Assembly: GCA_964476835.1 (NCBI GenBank)
Contig: CAYZCE010000043.1
Span: forward strand, 1-7,574
Direction: 5' to 3'
From: PALSA-926 sp964476835
GTDB lineage: Bacteria; Pseudomonadota; Alphaproteobacteria; Micavibrionales; UBA2020
DNA length: 7,574 nt
Under the pieces are notes generated by a model. It saw nothing but the letters and a program-made list of their open reading frames with translations, made no database searches and was not told the origin of the DNA. Positions 1 through 5,613 of this stretch are shown here, in pieces. A program made the translations under genes and the position numbers. The first letter of the stretch is position 1. Each line of letters opens with the position of its first letter.

Positions 1-182
1 TGCCGACCTTCGCCTACCACGTGAGCGGCGAATACGCGATGCTCCAGGCCGCCGCGCAAAACGGCTGGCTCAACTACGACAAGGCCCTGATGGAAACCCT
101 CCTCGCCTTCAAGCGCGCCGGCTGCGACGGCATCCTCTCCTACGCCGCGCCTGATGCCGCGAAATTGCTGAAAAAGGGCTAA
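1..182 (+). CDS. hemB: Porphobilinogen synthase (delta-aminolevulinic acid dehydratase), 3' end only
   Basis: This is the last 59 codons of a gene entering from the left edge, read from base 3 to the TAA at 180-182. The enzyme condenses two 5-aminolevulinate molecules into porphobilinogen, an early cytosolic step of haem and tetrapyrrole synthesis. Identification rests on the conserved C-terminal block: YHVSGEYAM near the start of the fragment, AAAQNGW after it, and the FKRAGCDGILSY helix-strand close to the end. These match the HemB family ending (VSGEYAM...KRAGAD). The catalytic lysines and metal-binding residues lie upstream, outside the window, so metal class cannot be judged. Only a 5-bp hairpin with a 2-base loop (194-205) follows the stop, and it has no T-run, so I call no terminator. 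Confidence 0.93.
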   Translation, partial: PTFAYHVSGEYAMLQAAAQNGWLNYDKALMETLLAFKRAGCDGILSYAAPDAAKLLKKG

Positions 183-253
183 GACTCACTTTGGCCATCT
201 ATGGCATAGGCGGCTTGCGTCTCGATACTTGCGATATAAACAATATTAATTCA

Positions 254-281
254 TTGAAAAACATATATAATATCATATATG
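254..281 (+). promoter_or_regulatory. Possible promoter with AT-rich dyad upstream of the 311 reading frame
   Basis: A strongly AT-rich patch stands out from the GC-rich surroundings. TTGAAA (254-259) matches five of six -35 consensus bases, and TATATG lies 16 bases downstream (276-281). A perfect TATAAT also occurs at 266-271 but lacks a good -35. Overlapping both is a perfect 7-bp inverted repeat, CATATAT (262-268) and ATATATG (275-281), with a 6-base spacer. It could be an operator or a product of low complexity. The patch ends about 30 bases before the ATG at 311. Confidence 0.35.
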
Positions 282-310
282 CATCCATGAAACTTGAAAA
301 AGGACATTCG

Positions 311-676
311 ATGCAGCAAGCCACCTTCACTCCCTGGATCAACCTGATTGACCGGAGCGCCGACTACCTCAAAGACATCAGCGGCGTAACATGGGAAGGC
401 TGGACCAAAGACCAGCCGCAGATCCCGATCGCCTACTCTTACGACCGCAAGACCGGCACCATCACGCGGCTGCCTCAATCGTCGCGCCCCGGCATGTGGA
501 AGCCCTTGATCCGGTCGAGGTCTTCGAAGGAGAGCGAGGGCACGCTGCTGCTCGTGCTGCGGCGCGTGGTGGGGGAGAGAACGTCGCTCGACACGTACGA
601 GAACGCCAGCGCGATCAGGAACAGCATGACGGAGAGGTTGAGCGTGTCCTTCGGCGTCCAGACGCGGGTTTCGTAG
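311..676 (+). CDS. Small hypothetical protein, possibly the 5' remnant of a truncated gene
   Basis: This is a 121-codon frame of unknown function. The ATG at 311 is chosen because AGGA (301-304) sits 6 bases upstream; an in-frame ATG at 287 and a TTG at 191 lack such a site. Codons from 311 to about 475 look genuinely coding on this strand: the third position is mostly G or C, with many ATC, GAC, GGC and ACC codons. They give a soluble, Trp/Tyr/Asp-containing sequence with no transmembrane segment or signal peptide. From about 475 onward the frame is antisense to a convincing - strand membrane gene, and the translation turns into Arg/Ser-rich sequence typical of a shadow frame. I infer either a real gene cut off near 475, which reads through to a fortuitous stop at 676, or a small protein with a long antisense overlap. 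No family is recognised. Confidence 0.35.
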   Translation: MQQATFTPWINLIDRSADYLKDISGVTWEGWTKDQPQIPIAYSYDRKTGTITRLPQSSRPGMWKPLIRSRSSKESEGTLLLVLRRVVGERTSLDTYENASAIRNSMTERLSVSFGVQTRVS

Positions 677-1272
677 CGTTTCTTGTGCGTGGCGGCGGGG
701 TCGTAGAGCCAGCCGCAATCCTCCAGCTTCCAGAAGCCGACCAGCAGCACCGCGGTCTCCAGCATCGCCAGGTATTGCCACGGCACGTTCATGAAGAACG
801 CCGGCACATGGCCGACCGTCAAAAACCCGAACCACGGCGCCGCCAGCCAGAGGATCAGCAACAGCACCAGCGACATGCCAGCATTCGTCCAGAGGAACAG
901 GTGGTTTTCTTCCGGCATCACCTCGCGCACGCGGCGTTCGCGCACAAAGCCGCGGTAGATGTTGAACAGAAGCACGCTGCTGACCAGCAGCAGCACCAGC
1001 GCCCCGCCCTGCAGCATCTTGAAGCCCGTCGCCGTGCACCAGCGGCTGCCGATCGTGCACAACAGGTGCTCGCGCAGCAGGTAGACGTCGACCGTGCACA
1101 TTTTCAGGAGCGCCGTGAACATCAGCAGGAACGACAGCTGCCGCAGGCCCGGCCGCGCGCGGCACACGCCGCGCTTCAGCGCGAACAAAGCGAAAAGGAC
1201 GAGCAGCAGCGAAAACGCGAAGAACAACGCCTTCGCGAACGGCACGCAATAAAACCAACACATCATCAGCAT
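475..1272 (-). CDS. Hypothetical six-helix integral membrane protein
   Basis: This 265-residue protein was not matched to any family. Hydrophobic stretches suggest six membrane helices at about residues 9-33, 46-66, 84-106, 129-153, 161-182 and 210-230, joined by short basic or mixed loops (KRGVCRAR after helix 1, RERRVRE after helix 3). The tail from about residue 231 is hydrophilic, rich in Ser/Thr/Arg, and ends PGRDD. Several cysteines are scattered (positions 5, 9, 37, 59, 72, 79, 186) with no CxxC motif. There is no catalytic motif, so it could be a transporter-like, enzyme-anchoring or sensory membrane protein. The ATG at 1272 is preceded by GAGGGA about 8 bases upstream, a good Shine-Dalgarno; later in-frame Met codons lack one. 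It is divergent from the arginase-like gene. Its 3' end overlaps the coding-looking frame at 311, so the C-terminus may be altered relative to relatives. Confidence 0.75.
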   Translation of the reverse strand: MLMMCWFYCVPFAKALFFAFSLLLVLFALFALKRGVCRARPGLRQLSFLLMFTALLKMCTVDVYLLREHLLCTIGSRWCTATGFKMLQGGALVLLLVSSVLLFNIYRGFVRERRVREVMPEENHLFLWTNAGMSLVLLLILWLAAPWFGFLTVGHVPAFFMNVPWQYLAMLETAVLLVGFWKLEDCGWLYDPAATHKKRYETRVWTPKDTLNLSVMLFLIALAFSYVSSDVLSPTTRRSTSSSVPSLSFEDLDRIKGFHMPGRDD

Positions 1273-1420
1273 GGGGCCGATCCCTCGCTCGTTTTTTGGA
1301 GTATCTCAACAAATGCCTGCGATGAAAACAGCTAATCATGCGCCATCCCCGCGTTTGACTTTTTCATCCCGGCAGGCCATCTTGGGGGCATCAGAAACAT
1401 GCGGTTACCATAAATTTTTT
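1273..1420. promoter_or_regulatory. Divergent intergenic region with weak promoter candidates in both directions
   Basis: This 148-base spacer separates the - strand membrane gene from the + strand arginase-like gene. On the - strand, TTTTCA (1328-1323) and GATACT (1305-1300) are 17 bases apart, each matching four of six consensus bases, and would start transcription about 20 bases before the ATG at 1272. On the + strand, TTGACT (1355-1360) is a good -35, but the best-spaced -10, CATCTT (1378-1383), is poor. If used, it gives a leader of about 30 bases before the ATG at 1421, which agrees with that start. Both are pattern matches only. Confidence 0.25.
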
Positions 1421-2344
1421 ATGACGAAACATACGTCCAAGATCGAATTCATCGGCTACGACAGCGGCTGGGGCTCACGCGAATACGGATGCGAAGACGG
1501 CCCTGCCGCCATCCTCATCGAGAAGCTGATGCTCAAGCTGCGCCACTTCGGCCTCGACCCGCTCAACCGCGGCACCATCGCCGCCAAGTTCCTCGGCAAA
1601 CGCGAAGAGCACAACGCCAAGGACAAGACCCTCTCGCACGTCGTCGAGAGCTGCCGCCGCCTGTGCAACCACGTGCGCCACGCGATCGAGCATGGCCGCA
1701 TGCCCGTCGTTTTCGGCGGCGACCATACCTCGGCGATCGGCACTTGGTCGGGCGTCACCGGCGCGCTCAAGGCACATGAGAACTTCGGCCTCATCTGGAT
1801 CGACGCCCACCTCGACTGCCACACCAACGAGACGTCCAGGAGCGGCAAATATGGCGGCTGGTGGCACGGACAGGTCATCACCTCCCTGCTCGGCCACAAC
1901 ATCCATGAGCTGAGCAACGTCGGCGGCACATGTGCGAAACTGTCGCCGCAACATATCAGCATCATCGGCGCGCACAGCTTCGAGCCGGAAGAAAAAGAAT
2001 TCGTCGAAAAGCATGACATCCGCGTCTTCGACCGCGAGGAAGTGCGCCGGCGCGGCTTCGGTGCCGTCTTCGCGGAAGCATGCGAACGCGCGACCGCCGG
2101 CACCGCCGGGTTCGGCATCAGCATCGACCTCGACGTCTTCGACATCGACGAAGCCCCCGGCGTCGGCGCGCCCGAGGACGGCGGCCTCACCGGCGACGAG
2201 GTTTTACCTATTATCAAGTCCATCGCCCGCGACCCGGCATTCCGCGCGCTCGAGATCGTGGAATTCAACCCCCACCGCGACAAAGACCATAAAACCCGCA
2301 CCCTGATCGACAAGATCGTCTCGGCCGTCTTCACCCCATCTTAA
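1421..2344 (+). CDS. Arginase/agmatinase-superfamily metallohydrolase (ureohydrolase fold)
   Basis: This 307-residue protein has the usual ureohydrolase length. The binuclear Mn site is complete: GGDHT gives H102; DAHLDCHTN gives D128, H130 and D132; SIDLDVFD gives D236 and D238. E281 in VEFNP matches the conserved active-site glutamate. Arginases split L-arginine into urea and ornithine in the cytosol; agmatinase, formimidoylglutamase and other guanidino hydrolases share the fold. The pocket departs from textbook arginase. Where arginases have GLRDVDPGE, this has GAHSFEPEE, losing the aspartate that contacts the substrate alpha-amino group. The SGNxHG loop is expanded to SGKYGGWWHG, and PVxGGLTxRE becomes PEDGGLTGDE. 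Substrate is therefore open. The start at 1421 puts IEFIGYDSG at the position expected for the first strand, but it has no clear ribosome site. An in-frame ATG at 1313, with GGAG 11 bases upstream, would add 36 residues of unconvincing sequence. Confidence 0.88.
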   Translation: MTKHTSKIEFIGYDSGWGSREYGCEDGPAAILIEKLMLKLRHFGLDPLNRGTIAAKFLGKREEHNAKDKTLSHVVESCRRLCNHVRHAIEHGRMPVVFGGDHTSAIGTWSGVTGALKAHENFGLIWIDAHLDCHTNETSRSGKYGGWWHGQVITSLLGHNIHELSNVGGTCAKLSPQHISIIGAHSFEPEEKEFVEKHDIRVFDREEVRRRGFGAVFAEACERATAGTAGFGISIDLDVFDIDEAPGVGAPEDGGLTGDEVLPIIKSIARDPAFRALEIVEFNPHRDKDHKTRTLIDKIVSAVFTPS

Positions 2345-2346
2345 GA

Positions 2347-2376
2347 TTGCCCGCGCCGTACGGCCTGTGTCATACT
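2347..2376 (+). promoter_or_regulatory. Candidate motAB promoter
   Basis: In the 62-base gap before motA, TTGCCC (2347-2352) is followed after 18 bases by CATACT (2371-2376), with TG one base upstream of the hexamer (2368-2369) as in extended -10 promoters. A perfect 10-bp palindrome, GCCGTACGGC (2355-2364), lies in the spacer and could be an operator half-pair or chance. Downstream, AAAGGGGAG (2386-2394) serves as the Shine-Dalgarno for motA, though its 12-base spacing to the ATG is long. The arginase-like stop is immediately upstream, so read-through from that gene is also possible. Confidence 0.3.
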
Positions 2377-2406
2377 CCTGAATCTAAAGGGGAGTTGCTC
2401 TAGCCC

Positions 2407-3261
2407 ATGCTCAAGATTATCGGACAGGTCGGCGTTCTGGTCATGACGCTGGGCGGCTATTACTTCAACGGCGGCCACATCCCCGTGTTGTGGCAGCCGT
2501 TCGAGTTCATCATCATCTTCGGCTCGGCGGTCATGGCGTACCTTGTCGCCAACACCAGCCACACGCTGCACGACACGTTCAAGGACATCAAGTCGATCTA
2601 CAAGCCCGACACCTACGGCAAAAAAGAATACATCGAGCTGCTCAGCATGCTGCTCACCGTCTTCAAGACCGCGCGCACCAAGGGCTGGCTGGTCCTGGAG
2701 CCGCATATCGAGAAGCCGGACGAGAGCGACATCTTCAAGAAGTTCCCCAGCTTCCACGCCGACCATCACGCGGTGACGTTCCTCTGCGACTACCTGCGCC
2801 TCATCTCGCTCGGCGCGGAGAAGCCATATGAAGTCGAGGCCCTGCTCGACCAGGAAATCGACACCGAGCGCGAAGCGCGCGGCCACACCGCCCATGCCAT
2901 CCAGACGATGGCCGACGGCATGCCCGCGCTCGGCATCGTCGCGGCCGTCCTTGGCGTCATTCACACGATGGGCTCGATCACCGAGCCGCCCGCCGTCCTC
3001 GGCCACCTCATCGGCGGCGCGCTGGTCGGTACCTTCCTCGGGGTCTTCCTGTCCTACGGCTATATCGCGCCGCTCGCGAGCGCGATCAAGAACCGCAAGG
3101 ACGCCGAGCTGAAATACTACGTCTGCATCAAGGTCTGCCTGCTGTCGTTTCTGCAGGGCGCCGCGCCGCAGGTGGCGATCGAGTTCGGCCGCAAGATCCT
3201 GATGCACGAAGTGCAGCCGACCTTCGCCGAAGTCGAAGAAGCCATCCAGAACATGTCGTAA
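2407..3261 (+). CDS. motA: Flagellar motor stator protein MotA
   Basis: MotA is the multi-helix subunit of the inner-membrane stator. With MotB it forms the proton channel whose flux turns the flagellar rotor. This 284-residue copy is close to the usual length of about 285-295. Two N-terminal helices (about 2-20 and 32-50) flank a short periplasmic turn. A large cytoplasmic domain (about 55-165) follows, then two more helices (about 171-190 and 200-222). The ADGMPALGIVAAVLGVI block carries P173, and SYGYIAPLA carries P222, the two prolines needed for torque in E. coli MotA at the same numbers. R90 and E98, the charged residues that face FliG, are also present at matching positions. The gene is intact and lies 13 bases upstream of motB, surely co-transcribed. 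No chemotaxis or flagellar structural genes adjoin it here. Confidence 0.97.
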   Translation: MLKIIGQVGVLVMTLGGYYFNGGHIPVLWQPFEFIIIFGSAVMAYLVANTSHTLHDTFKDIKSIYKPDTYGKKEYIELLSMLLTVFKTARTKGWLVLEPHIEKPDESDIFKKFPSFHADHHAVTFLCDYLRLISLGAEKPYEVEALLDQEIDTEREARGHTAHAIQTMADGMPALGIVAAVLGVIHTMGSITEPPAVLGHLIGGALVGTFLGVFLSYGYIAPLASAIKNRKDAELKYYVCIKVCLLSFLQGAAPQVAIEFGRKILMHEVQPTFAEVEEAIQNMS

Positions 3262-3267
3262 GGGAGG
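3261..3267 (+). promoter_or_regulatory. Strong Shine-Dalgarno fixing the motB TTG start
   Basis: AGGGAGG begins at the last base of the motA stop codon and lies 7 bases before the TTG at 3275. No ATG or GTG in frame sits at a comparable distance, so this site decides the start and suggests translation of motB is coupled to motA termination. Confidence 0.8.
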
Positions 3268-3274
3268 ACGCGCC

Positions 3275-4270
3275 TTGGCCTCGCCTCCCCCGAAAAAGAA
3301 CGACGACAAGCAGCCGGTCATCATCATCAAGCGCGTGAAGAAGGGCGACGCCGGCCACCACGGCGGCGCGTGGAAAGTCGCCTACGCCGACTTCGTGACG
3401 GCGATGATGGCGTTCTTCCTACTGCTGTGGCTGCTCTCCATCACCACCATTGAAGAAAAGAAGCAGATCGCGGCCTACTTCTCGGCCTTCGACCCGCGCC
3501 CGTCGAAGAACCTGAGCGGCGCGGGCGGAGTGCTGGGCGGCACCGTGCTGGCGCCACAGGGCGGCATGACGATGACGCACGAGACCGTCCCCCCGCACGA
3601 CGAGAGCGAGGACGACAACGAAGCCAACCTCCAGAACATCAAGGGCGGCGGCGACCCCGAGGCCATGGCGCAAGCGCAGATGGACAAGCAGGACGACACC
3701 GGCTTCCAGTCGAGCGAGGCCAGCATCCGCTCGGCCATCGAAGGCCTGCCCGACCTCAAGGAAGCCGCCAAGAGCGTGATGATCGACCAGACGCCCGAAG
3801 GCCTGCGCATCCAGCTCGTCGACCAGAGCGGCCTGCCGATGTTCCAGATCGGCAGCGCAGCGCCGCTGCCGCACACCGTCAAGCTGCTCGGCGTCGTCGC
3901 CGGCGCGATCAAGAAAATGCCCAACAAGATTTCCGTGCGCGGCCACACCGACGCACGCGCCTACGGCAAGGATGCCACCTATACCAACTGGGAACTCTCC
4001 GCCGACCGCGCCAACACCAGCCGCCGCGTGCTGGTCGCCGACGGCATCGACATCTCGCGCTTTGAAAACGTGCAGGGCAAGGCCGACAGCGAGCCGCTCG
4101 ACGCCGCCCACCCGGCCGCCGACGTCAACCGCCGCGTCAGCATCCTGATCCTGCGCCAGTCGCTCGTGCACGCGGCCGCAAAGGCCAAGGCCAACTACGT
4201 GCCGCACACGCCGAGCGCCCCCGTCACCGCGCCGCGCGCGAAAGAAAACGGCGTCATCTACTTCCCGTGA
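3275..4270 (+). CDS. motB: Flagellar motor stator protein MotB
   Basis: MotB is the peptidoglycan-anchored stator subunit and provides the proton-binding aspartate. The 331 residues run as follows: a basic cytoplasmic N-terminus (IIIKRVKKGDAGHHGG); a single membrane helix at about 36-57 with the essential aspartate D39 in YADFVTAMMAFF; a plug and linker region (about 58-165) with an acidic stretch near 108-118; then an OmpA-like peptidoglycan-binding domain. That domain shows EGLRIQL (175-181), the RGHTDARAY signature (222-230), NWELSADRANTSRR (238-251) and NRRVSILI (285-292). A short Pro/Ala/Lys-rich tail ends the protein. The N-terminal form is typical of alphaproteobacterial MotB. Initiation is at TTG, supported by the strong ribosome site before it. 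It forms an operon with motA and has no clear terminator after it. Confidence 0.96.
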   Translation: MASPPPKKNDDKQPVIIIKRVKKGDAGHHGGAWKVAYADFVTAMMAFFLLLWLLSITTIEEKKQIAAYFSAFDPRPSKNLSGAGGVLGGTVLAPQGGMTMTHETVPPHDESEDDNEANLQNIKGGGDPEAMAQAQMDKQDDTGFQSSEASIRSAIEGLPDLKEAAKSVMIDQTPEGLRIQLVDQSGLPMFQIGSAAPLPHTVKLLGVVAGAIKKMPNKISVRGHTDARAYGKDATYTNWELSADRANTSRRVLVADGIDISRFENVQGKADSEPLDAAHPAADVNRRVSILILRQSLVHAAAKAKANYVPHTPSAPVTAPRAKENGVIYFP

Positions 4271-4300
4271 TTCCGAGCCACATACGCCAATGTCCGCTCC

Positions 4301-4317
4301 GTTAAGGACTTCTTAAC
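4301..4317 (+). promoter_or_regulatory. Inverted repeat, candidate operator at the -35 region
   Basis: GTTAAG (4301-4306) and CTTAAC (4312-4317) form a perfect 6-bp inverted repeat with a 5-base spacer (GACTT). It covers the place where a -35 box would lie for the extended -10 at 4325-4333, so a bound repressor or activator would affect that promoter. As RNA it could also form a small hairpin behind motB, but no T-run follows, which argues against a terminator. Confidence 0.4.
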
Positions 4318-4324
4318 GCGATCC

Positions 4325-4333
4325 TGATATAAT
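4325..4333 (+). promoter_or_regulatory. Extended -10 promoter of the HEIGH-protein gene
   Basis: TG-A-TATAAT is a perfect extended -10 element with a consensus hexamer at 4328-4333. There is no convincing -35, as usual for extended -10 promoters or for activator-dependent ones. Transcription would start near 4340, about 20 bases before the ATG at 4360. A second TATAAA at 4341-4346 is closer to the start and less likely. Confidence 0.5.
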
Positions 4334-4359
4334 CGTTATGTATAAACCTATAGAGATCA

Positions 4360-5436
4360 ATGGAAACATCAGCATCTACAGAACAAAAGCCTTCTGCATT
4401 TTCATTGAAGGACGTTTTCAATGAAACGGCGGCAGATGCTGTCCTTCAATTTCCCCAGCAACTCGACAATTTCTACCTCGCCTCCGCGGTCACCGGGCAG
4501 ATTTATGTGTCGCCCGTCTCCGCGCAACTTCTCACGGATTGCGCCCAAACGGCAAAAGCCGGCATAGAAGACGCCATTCAATTCGTCCGTACGAAAGGCA
4601 TGGCGGGTCTTGCGAAGACAGTGGAGGTCAAGAAAAAGAAGTCCTTCTTCCACACCGAACGCAAGGACTTCAACCTGGTCATCATGAACGCCGACGAAAA
4701 ATTCCTGAGCCAGGACATGCAGTTCCAAGCCTCGGGAAAGTTCTCGCCGGCCATCCACATGATCTCCATCCTCGATCACGAGATCGGCCACCATGTCGCG
4801 CCCGGCGGCAAGGGCGAGAGCTATCCGAACCTGATGGAGAGCGCCGCCGATGCCTATGCCGCCCTGCGCCACGTCCAGCGCTTCGGGAACGATACCGACT
4901 TCTTCGACAATGTGACCTTTACGCGGACGCGCCTTATCGTGCACAACAAATCCCCCTTCCACTACACAACCGCCGTCATGCAAAAGATCGAGAAACTGCG
5001 CAAGGAAATGGACCTTTCCGCGCTGTCGCCGCAGGAGACCGCGGAACTGGCCGGGAAGATCGCGCACAGCTACTGCATGCCGCCGCAAGTCATCCAGAAA
5101 GTCGCTTTCGCCTTCCAGCCGCTGAAAATCTACATGGCGCAAAAAGGCATCGGCGACAATCCCGCACCCAGCGACAGCAACATCGGCTACTTCCGCCTGC
5201 TGGTCGACATCATGCGCAGGAACAAGGACGATCACGACGTCTACAGGGCCGGGAAACTGATCATCTCAAAACATCTGGACACACTGAAAGGCGAGGCCGC
5301 AAAAGACCCCTTCTGGAAGGAAGCCCTGTCTTTCATGGAAGGCCATGAAAAGAGCAGCGGTATCATCCTCAACCTCGCCGCCGCCCTCGACGCCCGGCGC
5401 AAGCCGAAAAACCAGATGTCTCCCAGATATCAATAA
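4360..5436 (+). CDS. Uncharacterised protein with HExxH zinc-metallopeptidase motif
   Basis: This 358-residue protein is not one I recognise. The core signal is ILDHEIGHHV, giving H140, E141 and H144 of an HExxH zinc site, preceded by a hydrophobic helix-like run. Sixteen residues later comes MESAADAYAALR, whose E160 followed by AAD resembles the third-ligand helix of gluzincin peptidases such as M48 (ExxAD). Zinc peptidase activity is therefore an inference from motif and spacing. There is no signal peptide or membrane helix, so the protein is probably cytoplasmic unless exported by a non-Sec route. A lysine cluster (KKKK near 91-94) precedes the core, and the C-terminal half (about 205-345) is mostly predicted helical and charged. 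The gene has its own promoter-like sequence and only a weak ribosome site (AGAG). Its first ~250 bases are less GC-rich than motAB or parC, hinting at separate ancestry. It is neither overlapping nor tightly spaced with motB. Confidence 0.85.
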   Translation: METSASTEQKPSAFSLKDVFNETAADAVLQFPQQLDNFYLASAVTGQIYVSPVSAQLLTDCAQTAKAGIEDAIQFVRTKGMAGLAKTVEVKKKKSFFHTERKDFNLVIMNADEKFLSQDMQFQASGKFSPAIHMISILDHEIGHHVAPGGKGESYPNLMESAADAYAALRHVQRFGNDTDFFDNVTFTRTRLIVHNKSPFHYTTAVMQKIEKLRKEMDLSALSPQETAELAGKIAHSYCMPPQVIQKVAFAFQPLKIYMAQKGIGDNPAPSDSNIGYFRLLVDIMRRNKDDHDVYRAGKLIISKHLDTLKGEAAKDPFWKEALSFMEGHEKSSGIILNLAAALDARRKPKNQMSPRYQ

Positions 5437-5577
5437 ACCAACATTCCGTTCATCGTCCGCCTATAGGAGGGGCATGGAAAATGCCTCGGAATCGCCGACG
5501 CGATCCGCGCCCGGATAAAGGCGGGAAAAGAAGAACCGTTCTGACAGGAAAACCTGGATTTCCTCGCACGATACGAG

Positions 5578-5613
5578 AAGGCGGCGCGCGGCCGGGCCCG
5601 GCCTGCCGCTTTT
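5578..5613. terminator. GC-rich hairpin between convergent genes, possible terminator
   Basis: GCGGC (5581-5585) pairs with GCCGC (5605-5609), and inside lies the perfect 14-bp palindrome GGCCGGGCCCGGCC (5590-5603), with a small asymmetric bulge between the two stems. On the + strand, four T residues follow (5610-5613), and two A residues precede on the other side. It could end transcripts of the HEIGH-protein gene. In the - direction, after parC, the T-run is poor (CTTCT), and the parC stop codon sits at the hairpin base. The U-tract is short, so this is a moderate call. Confidence 0.4.

Noticed and set aside
194..205. Hairpin GCCAT-CT-ATGGC after hemB as a terminator
   Set aside because: The loop is only two bases, the stem is short and no T-run follows, so an intrinsic terminator is not supported.
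391..1335. Long open + strand frame (314 codons) opposite the membrane gene
   Set aside because: Composition is extreme in Arg, Gln, Glu and His, as expected from the antisense of a Leu/Ala-rich membrane gene. No ribosome site or motif.
251..1339. Long open frame on the - strand (362 codons) covering the membrane gene in another frame
   Set aside because: The translation is Arg/Ala/Gly-rich with no hydrophobic pattern, while the alternative frame at 475-1272 gives a clear six-helix protein with a Shine-Dalgarno. It is a GC-rich shadow.
2355..2364. GCCGTACGGC palindrome as an independent regulatory site
   Set aside because: Ten-base GC-rich palindromes are common by chance in this composition. 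It is noted only within the motA promoter entry.
2341..3330. Open - strand frame (329 codons) opposite motA
   Set aside because: It is fully antisense to an unmistakable motA, rich in Asp/Arg/Glu/Gly, with no family features.
4301..4317. The GTTAAG/CTTAAC hairpin as the motB terminator
   Set aside because: The stem is AT-rich and six base pairs long, and GCGATCC follows instead of a T-run. An operator role at the adjacent promoter fits better.
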